A stretch of DNA of 64,000 bases from Rhodococcus sp. HNM0563 (GTDB taxonomy: Bacteria; Actinomycetota; Actinomycetes; Mycobacteriales; Mycobacteriaceae), in the NCBI RefSeq assembly GCF_012726195.1, contig NZ_JAASAF010000004.1:248001-312000 (forward strand). Reading direction: 5' to 3'. A model generated the notes under the pieces. The model was given only the letters and a program-made list of their open reading frames with translations, was not told the origin of the DNA and did no database searches. Positions 1 to 8,429 of the stretch are shown piece by piece. Made by a program: the position numbers and the translations under genes. The number at the start of each line of letters is the position of its first letter. Within the stretch, counting starts at the first letter, position 1.

Positions 1-998
1 GTGCCGACCGAGCCTGCACCCAGCACCAGCTTGTCGCACGTCAACGTCGAGGTACTCAGGACGGCACCGGTGGGATCGACGGCCTGCACCTCCACCACAT
101 AGCGGCCATCGGGTTCCTGGCCGACCGACAGCACCCGGTGGGCGTGGCACACCTGCGCGCGACCGGTTGCTTCCGCCGCTGGAATGTAGTTCTGGGTGAG
201 GTCGAACTTCGCGCCGTTGGAGTTGCCGAGGTTCGATTCGCCCGCCACCGCCGACCGGCGCACCGACCCGGCGAGTTCGGCACGGACGATGTCCCAGTCC
301 CAGATGCCGTCGATACGGTGCGGTGTGTAGCCGGCCTTGATGGCGTCGTCGTCCCAGCGTCGCGAGTGCGTGAATTCGCGGGCGTTGTAGATGTCGTCGG
401 GCATCGGATCGAGCCGCAACATCGCCCGCACCTTCGGGTACCACGTCGAGGTCATCTCGTCGTAGCTCAGTCGGTTGCCGAAAACATGCTCGAAGAAGTG
501 CCGTTCGGGGGCGATCATCACCCCGGTGAACACGATCGAGCCGCCACCGACCGCTGCCCCGCGCCACACCGACATGTTCGGGTAGTCGGTCACGTCGAGC
601 ACACCCGCGAAGTCGTCGCACACGACGGGAATTCCGGTGGGGCCGGTGAATGAGGTTCGGTGGTAGTAGCCGCGCCCGTCGGCGAGCAGATCTGTCGTGA
701 AGATCTCCCGCTGCGGGTCACGGGGCCAGCGCATGCCGCGTTCGAGCACGGTCACCTGCGATCCGGATTCCGCGAGCCGCAGCGCGGCGACGCTCGCCCC
801 GAATCCGGAACCCACCACGATCACGTCGGAATGCGCCGGTGGGGTGGGGGGAGGGGTGAACAGTTCGGGGACGAGGCGACGGTATTCGTCGATGCCGAGG
901 GGCAGTGCCGAGGCGACCGGAAGCCCGGGGCCCCCGACACCCACGGACGCCACGGCTGCGCCGAATGCTGATGCCTGTAGGAACCGACGACGTTTCAT
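1..998 (-). CDS. GMC-family oxidoreductase, cholesterol-oxidase type, N-terminal part (cut by left edge)
   Basis: FAD-dependent GMC oxidoreductase, probably an exported sterol oxidase that turns a 3-hydroxysterol into the 3-keto form with release of hydrogen peroxide. Reading leftward from the ATG at 998 there is no stop before the window edge, so about 332 residues are visible. The N-terminus KRRRFLQASAFGAAVASVG is a twin-arginine (Tat) signal. A Rossmann FAD motif, VVGSGFGAS, follows at about residues 60-69. The segments VWRGAAVGGGSIVFTG and SNLGNSNGAKFDLTQNY match the FAD/substrate regions of bacterial cholesterol oxidases as I remember them. It is divergent from the TetR gene at 1136, which may control it. 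The C-terminus with the catalytic His/Asn is outside the window, so the substrate is inferred. Confidence 0.85.
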   Translation of the reverse strand, partial: MKRRRFLQASAFGAAVASVGVGGPGLPVASALPLGIDEYRRLVPELFTPPPTPPAHSDVIVVGSGFGASVAALRLAESGSQVTVLERGMRWPRDPQREIFTTDLLADGRGYYHRTSFTGPTGIPVVCDDFAGVLDVTDYPNMSVWRGAAVGGGSIVFTGVMIAPERHFFEHVFGNRLSYDEMTSTWYPKVRAMLRLDPMPDDIYNAREFTHSRRWDDDAIKAGYTPHRIDGIWDWDIVRAELAGSVRRSAVAGESNLGNSNGAKFDLTQNYIPAAEATGRAQVCHAHRVLSVGQEPDGRYVVEVQAVDPTGAVLSTSTLTCDKLVLGAGSVG

Positions 999-1135
999 TT
1001 CCGACTTCGCTCCGATCGTGTCGATACGACCAGGGGCACGACAGCCGAGCCCCCATGCCGGCGGAGCCGATCGTACCGGTCGGTCTCTGGCCCGTTCGCC
1101 CCTGGTAGAGGTGGTTGGGCTGTCACGATGACTAG

Positions 1136-1747
1136 GTGTCGATTGCTGCGACCCCGAAGGGCGAGCGGCGCCGCCAGGCGCTGGTCGAGGCTGCAGCCGA
1201 CCTCGTACTCGAAGGCGGTATTGACGCGGTCCGGCATCGGTCCGTCGCGAACCGCGCCGGCCTCCCGCTGGCGTCCACGACCTACTACTTCGATTCGCTC
1301 GACGACCTCATATCGTGCGCCGTGCACTTCAACAGCGCGCGTGAACTCGACGAGATGGGCGAGTGGGTGCGTGAGGTTCCGCAATCGTCGCGCGCCGTCG
1401 ACTCCACCGCCGATCTGATCGTCGACCTGCTCATCGGCCCGCGCGCGATCGGTCAGGCAGACCGGGAACGCCTCATCTCGAGGTACGAACGCTATGTCGC
1501 GACCGCACGGCATCCCGAGTTGCGCGACGTGCAGCTGGAGATGCGCGAGCAGCTCGACGAACTGCTCACCGAACTGCTCCACCGCTGCGGCCGCGACGTG
1601 CACACGGATCAGTTGCGCCGGCTCGTCGCGGTGGTGGACGGCGCGGTGCTCGGTGGTCTCGGAGAACTCGACCCCGATCCGAGAGCGCTGGCGCGGGGGA
1701 TCTTGATCGACGTCGTGGACACCGTCGCACCACCGGCCGATGGGTGA
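1136..1747 (+). CDS. TetR-family transcriptional regulator
   Basis: One-component repressor of 203 residues, the usual TetR length. The N-terminal helix-turn-helix is visible from about residue 10 to 55 (GERRRQALVEAAADLVLEGG, then VANRAGLPLASTTYYFDSLDDL), ending in the typical YYFDS turn. The C-terminal half is the variable ligand-binding and dimerization domain. The start is GTG. It diverges from the GMC oxidoreductase at 998 and lies 31 bases ahead of purB. As I recall, a TetR gene also lies just upstream of purB in Mycobacterium tuberculosis (Rv0775), which suggests an old, conserved neighbour. The ligand is unknown. Confidence 0.85.
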   Translation: MSIAATPKGERRRQALVEAAADLVLEGGIDAVRHRSVANRAGLPLASTTYYFDSLDDLISCAVHFNSARELDEMGEWVREVPQSSRAVDSTADLIVDLLIGPRAIGQADRERLISRYERYVATARHPELRDVQLEMREQLDELLTELLHRCGRDVHTDQLRRLVAVVDGAVLGGLGELDPDPRALARGILIDVVDTVAPPADG

Positions 1748-1778
1748 TCACGGGCACGGGTCCGTAAACTGTTGCTCC

Positions 1779-3200
1779 GTGAGCAACATCCCGAACGTCC
1801 TCGCCACCCGGTACGCCAGCCCCGAAATGCGGCAGTTGTGGTCGCCCGAGCAGAAGATCGTGCTCGAGCGTCAGCTGTGGCTCGCAGTGCTGCGTGCCCA
1901 GGCCGAGCTCGGGATCGATGTTCCTGCGGAGGCGGTCGCCGATTACGAGCGTGTTCTCGATCAGGTGGACCTCGACTCCATCGCCGCGCGCGAACGGGTC
2001 ACTCGCCACGACGTGAAGGCCCGCATCGAGGAGTTCAACGCCCTCGCCGGCCACGAGCACGTGCACAAGGGAATGACCAGCCGCGACCTGACGGAGAACG
2101 TCGAGCAGCTGCAGATCCTGCGGTCGCTCGAGCACGTGCACGCACACGGTGTCGCGGTCGCCGCCCGTCTCGCAGAGCGCGCCGCCGAGTACTCGACGCT
2201 CGTGATGGCCGGACGCTCGCACAACGTCGCGGCGCAGGCCACGACTCTGGGCAAGCGGTTCGCGTCGGCGGCCGATGAACTCCTCATCGCGCTGCAGCGC
2301 GTACGTGAACTGATCGATCGGTACCCGCTGCGCGGTATCAAGGGGCCGATGGGAACGGCCCAGGACATGCTCGATCTGCTCGGTGGCGACGCAGGCAAGC
2401 TCGAACAGCTCGAAGCGAAGGTCGCGGAGCATCTCGGCTTCTCACATGTGCTGACGAGCGTCGGCCAGGTGTACCCGCGTTCGCTCGACCACGATGTGCT
2501 CTCCGCGCTCGTGCAGGTCGGTGCGGGGCCGTCGTCCTTTGCGCACACCGTCCGTCTCATGGCCGGACACGAACTGGTCACCGAGGGATTCCAGCCCGGG
2601 CAGGTCGGCTCCTCGGCCATGCCGCACAAGATGAACACCCGGTCGTGCGAACGAGTCAACGGGCTGCAGGTCGTCTTGCGTGGTTACGCCTCGATGGCGG
2701 CAGAGCTGGCCGGTGCCCAGTGGAACGAAGGTGACGTGTTCTGCTCGGTTGTGCGCCGAGTTGCGCTGCCGGATGCGTTCTTCGCGATCGACGGGCAGAT
2801 GGAGACCTTCCTGACGGTGCTCGCCGAGTTCGGTGCATACCCGGCGGTCATCGAGAAGGAACTCGTCCGGTACCTGCCGTTCCTTGCGACCACCAAGGTA
2901 CTCATGGCTGCGGTGCGTGCAGGTGTGGGTCGAGAGACCGCGCACGAGGCCATCAAGGAGCACGCTGTTGCCGTGGCGCTGGCAATGCGTGAGCAGGGCC
3001 GCGAACCCGATCTGCTCGATCGACTCGCAGCCGACGAGCGGCTTCCGCTCGACCGCGCGGGACTCGATGAGGCGCTCGCCGACCGGTCGGTGTTCGTCGG
3101 CGCAGCCGAGGCGCAGACCGCGCGGGTGGTCGGTGCCGTGGAGGATTTGGTAACGCAGTACCCGGAGGCGGCGACGTATTCGCCGGCTCCGATCCTGTAG
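1779..3200 (+). CDS. purB: Adenylosuccinate lyase
   Basis: Fumarase-superfamily lyase that acts twice in purine synthesis. It splits SAICAR to AICAR plus fumarate and adenylosuccinate to AMP plus fumarate, in the cytosol. The signature loop QVGSSAMPHKMNTRSCERV is intact, with its catalytic Ser, and the HDVKARIEEF and EHVHKGMTSRDLTEN segments are the conserved active-site regions. The frame stays open up to 1740, but I chose GTG 1779 because it gives SNIPNVLATRYAS, the usual actinobacterial start, and 473 residues, the family length. Its pathway partner purC lies 42 kb to the right (45689). Confidence 0.97.
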   Translation: MSNIPNVLATRYASPEMRQLWSPEQKIVLERQLWLAVLRAQAELGIDVPAEAVADYERVLDQVDLDSIAARERVTRHDVKARIEEFNALAGHEHVHKGMTSRDLTENVEQLQILRSLEHVHAHGVAVAARLAERAAEYSTLVMAGRSHNVAAQATTLGKRFASAADELLIALQRVRELIDRYPLRGIKGPMGTAQDMLDLLGGDAGKLEQLEAKVAEHLGFSHVLTSVGQVYPRSLDHDVLSALVQVGAGPSSFAHTVRLMAGHELVTEGFQPGQVGSSAMPHKMNTRSCERVNGLQVVLRGYASMAAELAGAQWNEGDVFCSVVRRVALPDAFFAIDGQMETFLTVLAEFGAYPAVIEKELVRYLPFLATTKVLMAAVRAGVGRETAHEAIKEHAVAVALAMREQGREPDLLDRLAADERLPLDRAGLDEALADRSVFVGAAEAQTARVVGAVEDLVTQYPEAATYSPAPIL

Positions 3201-3265
3201 ACACAGGAGACGGCTACCAGGGGAGAGTTCGATGGGGGTAGCTGCACACAACAGGGGAGACGACA

Positions 3266-3880
3266 GTGTCGGAGAAGGTGGGAACCAACGGTCGGATCAG
3301 AGACGCAGTGCGCACACGCACGGCGCTCCTCGATGCCGCGCTGGAGGTGTTCCTCAGGGACGGTTACGCCGAAGCGGCGACCGAGGAGATCGTGGCCGTC
3401 GCGGGCGTGACCAGAGGGGCGCTCTATCACCACTTCGCGAACAAGCGTGAGCTGTTCCGGGGTGTGATCGAGCGCCTTCAGAAGGAGGCCGAGGAAACCC
3501 TCGTGCCGAACGAGCCGTACGACGATCGGTGGGAGGCGTTCACCGCAGCCGTGCTCGCGTCTCTCGACGCGGTCTACGACCAGGCGACCCGCCGTCTGCT
3601 GCTGATCGAGGCGCCGGCTGTCCTCGGGTGGGCCGAGGTACGAGAGACCCACCGCAATTCGTCGTTGCGCAGCATCGAACGGATGCTGGAATCGCTCCAC
3701 CCGGAGGACCCGGAGAAGTCGATTCGCGAATCGGTGCTTGCTCACCTGATCGTCGCTGCCGTCGAGGAAGCAATGCTCTACCTCGCGCACAGTGACGAGC
3801 CGCAGCGCGACCGCGCTGTGGTGGAAGCGGAATTGCTGAGGGTGCTCAGCGCAGCCCGACAGCCGGCCGTGGGTTCGTAA
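3266..3880 (+). CDS. TetR/AcrR-family transcriptional regulator
   Basis: TetR-type regulator of 204 residues. The DNA-binding domain covers about residues 12-60, with the helix-turn-helix EIVAVAGVTRGALYHHFANKRELF. The YHHFANK turn is the family hallmark. Start GTG 3266 follows a good ribosome site (AGGGGAGA). It sits 65 bases after purB and 24 bases before a HIT-family gene, all on the same strand, so it may be co-transcribed with either. The ligand-binding domain is not diagnostic and I cannot name a target. Confidence 0.85.
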   Translation: MSEKVGTNGRIRDAVRTRTALLDAALEVFLRDGYAEAATEEIVAVAGVTRGALYHHFANKRELFRGVIERLQKEAEETLVPNEPYDDRWEAFTAAVLASLDAVYDQATRRLLLIEAPAVLGWAEVRETHRNSSLRSIERMLESLHPEDPEKSIRESVLAHLIVAAVEEAMLYLAHSDEPQRDRAVVEAELLRVLSAARQPAVGS

Positions 3881-3904
3881 CCACCGAGTGAGATCCTTAC
3901 CTAC

Positions 3905-4333
3905 GTGAACGACTGCATCTTCTGCGCGATCGTGGCCGGAGCCGCACCCGCGAGCGTGGTCCTCGACGAACCCGACGTACTCGCGTTCATGGACATCCGG
4001 CCCTTCACACCGGGTCACCTGCTGGTGGTACCGAAGCGTCACGCATCCGGTCTGAAGCAACTCGATCCGGCCGACGGGGCGGCGGTGTTCGCCGCGGGGC
4101 AGCGCATCGCCACAGCCCTCCGGGCGAGTTCCCTCCCGATCGACGGCGTGAACCTCTTCCTGGCCGACGGCGTAGCCGCGGGCCAGGAGGTGTTCCACGT
4201 GCACTTGCACGTCGTGCCGCGCACCGGAGGCGACGGTTTCGGGATCCGCGCCCGGTCACAGTCACCGAACCGGACAGTGCTCGACGGCACCGCCGATGCG
4301 ATCAGGTCCGCCCTGGCCGTGCCCGGAGAGTGA
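3905..4333 (+). CDS. HIT-family (histidine triad) nucleotide hydrolase
   Basis: Small 142-residue HIT protein, probably a purine nucleoside phosphoramidase or dinucleotide hydrolase of the HinT/Fhit superfamily. The triad is HVHLH (His98, His100, His102), followed by VVPR. The N-terminal CIFCAIVAG carries the two Cys of the usual zinc-binding CxxC. FMDIRPFTPGHLLVVPKRH is the typical nucleotide-binding strand-loop. It starts at GTG 3905 and ends 4 bases before the lactate permease start, so the two are probably translated from one message. Confidence 0.92.
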   Translation: MNDCIFCAIVAGAAPASVVLDEPDVLAFMDIRPFTPGHLLVVPKRHASGLKQLDPADGAAVFAAGQRIATALRASSLPIDGVNLFLADGVAAGQEVFHVHLHVVPRTGGDGFGIRARSQSPNRTVLDGTADAIRSALAVPGE

Positions 4334-4337
4334 CCCC

Positions 4338-5930
4338 GTGACGTACGTGCAACCGATCGCGCCGATCGGCGAGTCGATCGCGTGGTCGGCCCTGGTCGCG
4401 GTTCTTCCGCTGCTGACGATGCTCGTGATGCTGGCGGTGTTCCGCGTCAAGTCCTATCTCGCTGCGGCGGTCGCGGTCGTCGTGGCCGTTGCGGTCGCTG
4501 CGATCGTCTACGGGATGCCGCTGATCTCCGCGGTCAGTTCCGGCCTCGAGGGCGCCGCGTTCGGCGTGTTCCCGATCATGTGGACCGTCGTCAGCGCTGT
4601 GTTCGTCTACCGGCTGACTGTCGAGACCGGTCATTTCGACGTGCTGACCCGGGCATTCGCGCGAATCTCCCCGGACCATCGCATCCTGACGATCGTGATC
4701 GCGTTCCTGTTCGGGGCGCTCCTCGAAGCCGTCGCCGGTTTCGGAACGCCGATCGTCGTCGCCACCGTCGTGCTCATCGGAGCGGGGCTCGAACCGGTCC
4801 GGGCGGCGGCTGCAGCATTGATCGCGAACGCTGTGGGGACACCTCTCGGCGTCATGGGCACCCCGATCCTCACCATGTCGAAGGTGTCGGAGATTCCGAT
4901 CGAGGAGATCGGTCCCGTCGTGGCGACCCAGGTCTGCTTGATGGCAGCGATCGTTCCCCTGGTGCTCGTCGCAGTCGTCGGGGGCGCCGCCGGGGTCCGG
5001 CAGACGTGGCCGGCGGCGATTGCGGTCGGTGTCGCATTCGCGTCCGCACAGTTCCTGTGCGCGACCTACTTCGTGGTCGGACTGAGCAACATCGCGGGGG
5101 CTGCCGCAGGGCTGGTGGCGTTGCTTGTCGTGTTGCGATTCTGGTCGCCCACCGGGCAGGCGTCGGCCGCGCCGCAGCACGAACCCGACAGCACGCGCCG
5201 CGTGATCGAAGCCTTCGCGCCGTACGCCCTGATCGTCGTCGTGTTCCTGATCAGCCGCATCGAGCCGGTCGCATCGGTGCTGTCGCGCGCGACATTCTCG
5301 TTCACGTGGCCGGGTCTCGACGTGCAGACTGCGGCGGGTGGAGTGCCCGCCGCCGAGATGTTCACGCTGAACCTGCTGACCGCACCGGGCACGATCGTGT
5401 TCGTCGCGGCGTTGTTGTCGATCGCGTTGCTGCGTGTCGAGGCCGGGGACGCCCTGCGCTGTTTCGTTGCCGCTGTGGTGCAGTTGCGGTGGTCGTTCGC
5501 GACGGTGACCTCCGTCGTCGCGTTGGCATACGTGATGAACCTGTCGGGACAGACAGCGACGATCGGTCAGTTCCTCGCCGGTGCGGGGGCGGCATTCGCA
5601 CTGCTGTCGCCGGTTCTCGGGTGGCTCGGTGTCGTCGTGACGGGTTCCAACACCGCGTCCAATGCGATGTTCGGAAGCCTGCAGGTGTCGGCGGCGCAGC
5701 AGGCCGGACTGGACCCGACCGTTCTCGTGGCGGGAAACATGACCGGTGGAACGGCCGGAACCCCGATCGCGCTGCAGAACCTTGCGCTGGTCTCGTCGGT
5801 GGAGGGCCTGGCAGGCAGGGACGGGGTGCTCCTGCGCCGGCTGCTTCCCGTGAGCCTCGCTGCGCTGGTCGTGTATTCGGTGGTGGTCTGGTTGCAGACC
5901 ACCTCGGTGCTGTCCGCGATGGTGAGCTAG
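4338..5930 (+). CDS. lctP: L-lactate permease (LctP/LldP family)
   Basis: Inner-membrane proton symporter for lactate or related 2-hydroxy acids, 530 residues. It contains a dozen or more hydrophobic helices. The segment LLEAVAGFGTPIVVATVVLIGAG is the hallmark of the lactate permease family, as is the C-terminal repeat-like GSNTASNAMFGSLQ. The open frame begins at 4296, inside the HIT gene, but GTG 4338, four bases after the HIT stop, gives a sensible N-terminus (TYVQPIAPIGESIAW). No lactate dehydrogenase gene is adjacent, so the physiological substrate is inferred from family only. Confidence 0.93.
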   Translation: MTYVQPIAPIGESIAWSALVAVLPLLTMLVMLAVFRVKSYLAAAVAVVVAVAVAAIVYGMPLISAVSSGLEGAAFGVFPIMWTVVSAVFVYRLTVETGHFDVLTRAFARISPDHRILTIVIAFLFGALLEAVAGFGTPIVVATVVLIGAGLEPVRAAAAALIANAVGTPLGVMGTPILTMSKVSEIPIEEIGPVVATQVCLMAAIVPLVLVAVVGGAAGVRQTWPAAIAVGVAFASAQFLCATYFVVGLSNIAGAAAGLVALLVVLRFWSPTGQASAAPQHEPDSTRRVIEAFAPYALIVVVFLISRIEPVASVLSRATFSFTWPGLDVQTAAGGVPAAEMFTLNLLTAPGTIVFVAALLSIALLRVEAGDALRCFVAAVVQLRWSFATVTSVVALAYVMNLSGQTATIGQFLAGAGAAFALLSPVLGWLGVVVTGSNTASNAMFGSLQVSAAQQAGLDPTVLVAGNMTGGTAGTPIALQNLALVSSVEGLAGRDGVLLRRLLPVSLAALVVYSVVVWLQTTSVLSAMVS

Positions 5931-5973
5931 CGTCGTTGCACCGTTCGGTCCGGACTTCCACTACGGTGATCTT

Positions 5974-6990
5974 GTGCCAGTACCGCAGCCGATCATCACG
6001 CCCCTGACCGAGGCGGCGATCTTCCTTGTCGTCACGGTGGACGAGGGAGGTGAGCCGGTCGTCCGGGATCTGCTCGGCGATCTTGCAGGTCTGCGTCGAT
6101 CCGTCGGTTTCCGGATCCCCGAGGGCGGGCTCTCTGTTGTTACCGGAATCGGGTCGAAGTTGTGGGACCGGTTGTTCTCCGGTTCCCGTCCCGCCGAACT
6201 GCACGAGTTCGTCCCGTTGAACGGCGAGACACACCACGCTCCGGCGACGCCGGGAGACCTCCTGTTCCATCTCCGGGCATCGACGATGGACCTGTGTTTC
6301 GAGCTCGCGGGGAAGATCAACGATCGGCTCCGCGGGGTTGCCACCGTGGTCGACGAAACCCACGGGTTTCGTTACTTCGACCGCCGCGACCTCCTGGGGT
6401 TCGTCGACGGCACCGAAAACCCCGAGGACGACGAGGCGGTCGGTGCCGCACTGGTCGCGGACGACCCCGGTTTCGCCGGCGGCAGCTATGTCATCGTGCA
6501 GAAGTATCTGCACGATCTCGCGGCCTGGAATGCGTTGCCGGTCGAAGAGCAAGAACGCGTGATCGGACGCACCAAGCTCGACGACATGGAACTCGACGAC
6601 GACGTCAAACCGGCGAACTCACACGTCGCGCTCAATACGATCGTCGACGACAACGGCGACGAACGCCAGATCCTCCGGGCGAACATGCCCTTCGGGAACT
6701 TCGGAGCCGACGAATTCGGCACGTACTTCATCGGATATTCCGGCACTCCCGATGTGACCGAACGAATGCTGCGCAACATGTTCCTCGGCGATCCGCCCGG
6801 AAACCACGACCGGATACTGGATTTCTCCACGGCCGTCACCGGCACGCTCTTCTTCTGCCCGGCCGGGGAGTTCCTCGACGACCTACCTCCGGCACCGTCG
6901 GAAAGAGCGGTCGTACCCGAACCGAACACACCGACCGCCGGAGACGGATCCCTCGGAATCGGCCCTCTCAGAAGGAGTTCAACGCTGTGA
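5974..6990 (+). CDS. dypB: Dye-decolorizing peroxidase DypB, encapsulin cargo
   Basis: Heme peroxidase of the DyP family (338 residues) that oxidizes phenolics, dyes, Mn(II) and possibly lignin fragments with hydrogen peroxide. The distal-side GFVDGTENP motif carries Asp145. His217 (SHVALN) is the predicted proximal heme ligand, and Arg235 and Asn237 (ILRANMPF) complete the pocket. The tail after about residue 305 is a Pro-rich linker ending in DGSLGIGPLRRSSTL, which matches the encapsulin cargo-loading peptide. The stop overlaps the encapsulin start (GTGA at 6987), so cargo and shell are translationally coupled. Start is GTG. Confidence 0.97.
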   Translation: MPVPQPIITPLTEAAIFLVVTVDEGGEPVVRDLLGDLAGLRRSVGFRIPEGGLSVVTGIGSKLWDRLFSGSRPAELHEFVPLNGETHHAPATPGDLLFHLRASTMDLCFELAGKINDRLRGVATVVDETHGFRYFDRRDLLGFVDGTENPEDDEAVGAALVADDPGFAGGSYVIVQKYLHDLAAWNALPVEEQERVIGRTKLDDMELDDDVKPANSHVALNTIVDDNGDERQILRANMPFGNFGADEFGTYFIGYSGTPDVTERMLRNMFLGDPPGNHDRILDFSTAVTGTLFFCPAGEFLDDLPPAPSERAVVPEPNTPTAGDGSLGIGPLRRSSTL

Positions 6991-7790
6991 ACAATCTCTA
7001 TCGAGAACTTGCCCCCATCACGGACGCCGCGTGGGCCGAGATCGAGGAGGAAGCGTCCCGCACGTTCAAGCGGCATGTGGCGGGTCGTACTGTCGTCGAC
7101 TTCTCCGGCCCGCACGGCACCGATTTCGCGGCGGTCGGTCTCGGCCGCACCCGCGAGATCGACGCTCCCGCCGACGGCGTCCGTGCACGACAGCACCGGG
7201 TGGCGCCCATCGTCGAACTGCGGGTGCCGTTCACGCTCTCGCGCGAAGAGCTCGACAACGTCGAGCGTGGCGCTCACGATGTCGACCTCGACGCGGTGAA
7301 GGAGGCTGCCAAGAAGATCGCGTTCGCGGAGGACCGCGCGATTTTCGAGGGCTACGCTGCTGCGGGAATCGAAGGCATTCGTGCCGCGTCGACGAATGCG
7401 CCGTTGCATCTGCCCGACGATCCGCGCGACATCCCGGAGACCATCAGCCTCGCACTGTCGGAGCTGCGCCTGGCCGGTGTCGGTGGCCCGTACTCGGTGT
7501 TGCTGAGTGCGGATGCGTTCACGAAGGTCAGCGAGACGTCCGACCACGGCTACCCGATCCGTGAGCAGATCCGTCGCCTGATCGACGGCGACCTCATCTG
7601 GGCGCCGGCGATCGACGGGGCATTCGTGGTGACGACCCGTGGCGGCGACTACGACCTGCAGGTCGGGCAGGATCTGTCGATCGGGTATCTGTCGCATGAT
7701 GCCGACAGAGTGCAGTTGTACTTCCAGGAGACCCTGACGTTCCTCGTGTACACGGGCGAGGCCTCGGTCGCGCTGCTCTCGCAACCCTGA
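6987..7790 (+). CDS. Encapsulin shell protein (family 1, linocin/CFP29 type)
   Basis: HK97-fold shell protein of 267 residues that self-assembles into a small icosahedral nanocompartment (60 subunits in the related well-studied family members) and packages DypB through its C-terminal peptide. The N-terminus NNLYRELAPITDAAWAEIEEEA is the conserved cargo-docking helix. VDFSGPHGTDFAAVGLGR and EDRAIFEGYAAAGIEGI are family segments. The start is GTG 6987, inside the dypB stop; the same frame is open upstream to 6162 but those codons are antisense noise against dypB. As I recall, the dyp-encapsulin pair in M. tuberculosis is Rv0799c-Rv0798c. Confidence 0.97.
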   Translation: MNNLYRELAPITDAAWAEIEEEASRTFKRHVAGRTVVDFSGPHGTDFAAVGLGRTREIDAPADGVRARQHRVAPIVELRVPFTLSREELDNVERGAHDVDLDAVKEAAKKIAFAEDRAIFEGYAAAGIEGIRAASTNAPLHLPDDPRDIPETISLALSELRLAGVGGPYSVLLSADAFTKVSETSDHGYPIREQIRRLIDGDLIWAPAIDGAFVVTTRGGDYDLQVGQDLSIGYLSHDADRVQLYFQETLTFLVYTGEASVALLSQP

Positions 7791-7810
7791 CCTGGCAGCC
7801 CTGACCTCGC

Positions 7811-8290
7811 CTAGCGCTGACCCTGCTGCTTCTGGGCGGCGGTGTTGACGCGGGCGAGGACTCGGTGCAGTTCCTCGAGTTCGGATATCTCCACGCCGAG
7901 CGCGTCCACGACCTGATTCGGGACGGATTCGGCGGCGATCCGCAGATCGCGGCCGGCCTCGGTCAGGGCGACGACCAGGCGCCGCTCGTCGACCGAGCTA
8001 CGGGTGCGGGTGATCAGATCGAGCGACTCGAGTCGCTTGAGCAGCGGCGACAGTGTGGGGGAGTCGAGTTGCAGGAGCGCGCCGATGTCCTTGACAGCGA
8101 GCGGTGCCTGCTCCCACAACGCCAGCATGACGAGGTACTGCGGGTGCGTCAGTCCGAGCGGCTCGAGAATCGGCCGATACACCGCAAGCACCGCACGGTT
8201 CGCCACCGACAGGGCGAAACACACCTGACGCTCGAGGGCGAGGGGGTCGTCGTCGGGTGAGATATGCGAAGCGGGGATATCGACGCTCAT
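7811..8290 (-). CDS. MarR-family regulator, OhrR-like
   Basis: Winged-helix MarR regulator, 159 residues from ATG 8290. The N-terminal stretch ALERQVCFALSVANRAVLAVYRPILEPLGLTHPQYLVMLALWE closely follows OhrR, including the single N-terminal Cys that senses organic hydroperoxides in that family. The wing region LESLDLITRTRSSVDERRLVVALTEAG is intact. No ohr peroxidase gene lies within the window, but the adjacent DypB-encapsulin genes are peroxide-related, so it may act on them. The frame is open to 8428 upstream, through a hairpin region; the start at 8290 fits the family N-terminus. Confidence 0.85.
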   Translation of the reverse strand: MSVDIPASHISPDDDPLALERQVCFALSVANRAVLAVYRPILEPLGLTHPQYLVMLALWEQAPLAVKDIGALLQLDSPTLSPLLKRLESLDLITRTRSSVDERRLVVALTEAGRDLRIAAESVPNQVVDALGVEISELEELHRVLARVNTAAQKQQGQR

Positions 8291-8381
8291 GAGATCACCG
8301 TACCGAATCGGTCGTGCGTCAATGGATCGTGGGCGATTTGGTTCATCCGGCACTGACATCACGTCCCGGCAACGACGACAC

Positions 8382-8421
8382 ACCCGGCTGTGATGCACGC
8401 TCGCGCACACCACAGCCGGGT
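8382..8421 (-). terminator. Hairpin terminator after the zinc-transport operon
   Basis: Perfect 11-bp inverted repeat, ACCCGGCTGTG at 8382-8392 and CACAGCCGGGT at 8411-8421, with an 18-base loop. It lies 9 bases downstream of the aztD stop on the minus strand. There is no clear T run, as is common in high-GC actinobacteria. Confidence 0.6.
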
Positions 8422-8429
8422 CGATCACG

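Noticed and set aside
6162-7790. Encapsulin extended N-terminally by about 275 codons
   Set aside because: The extension is the wrong frame of dypB; the conserved encapsulin N-terminus begins at GTG 6987.
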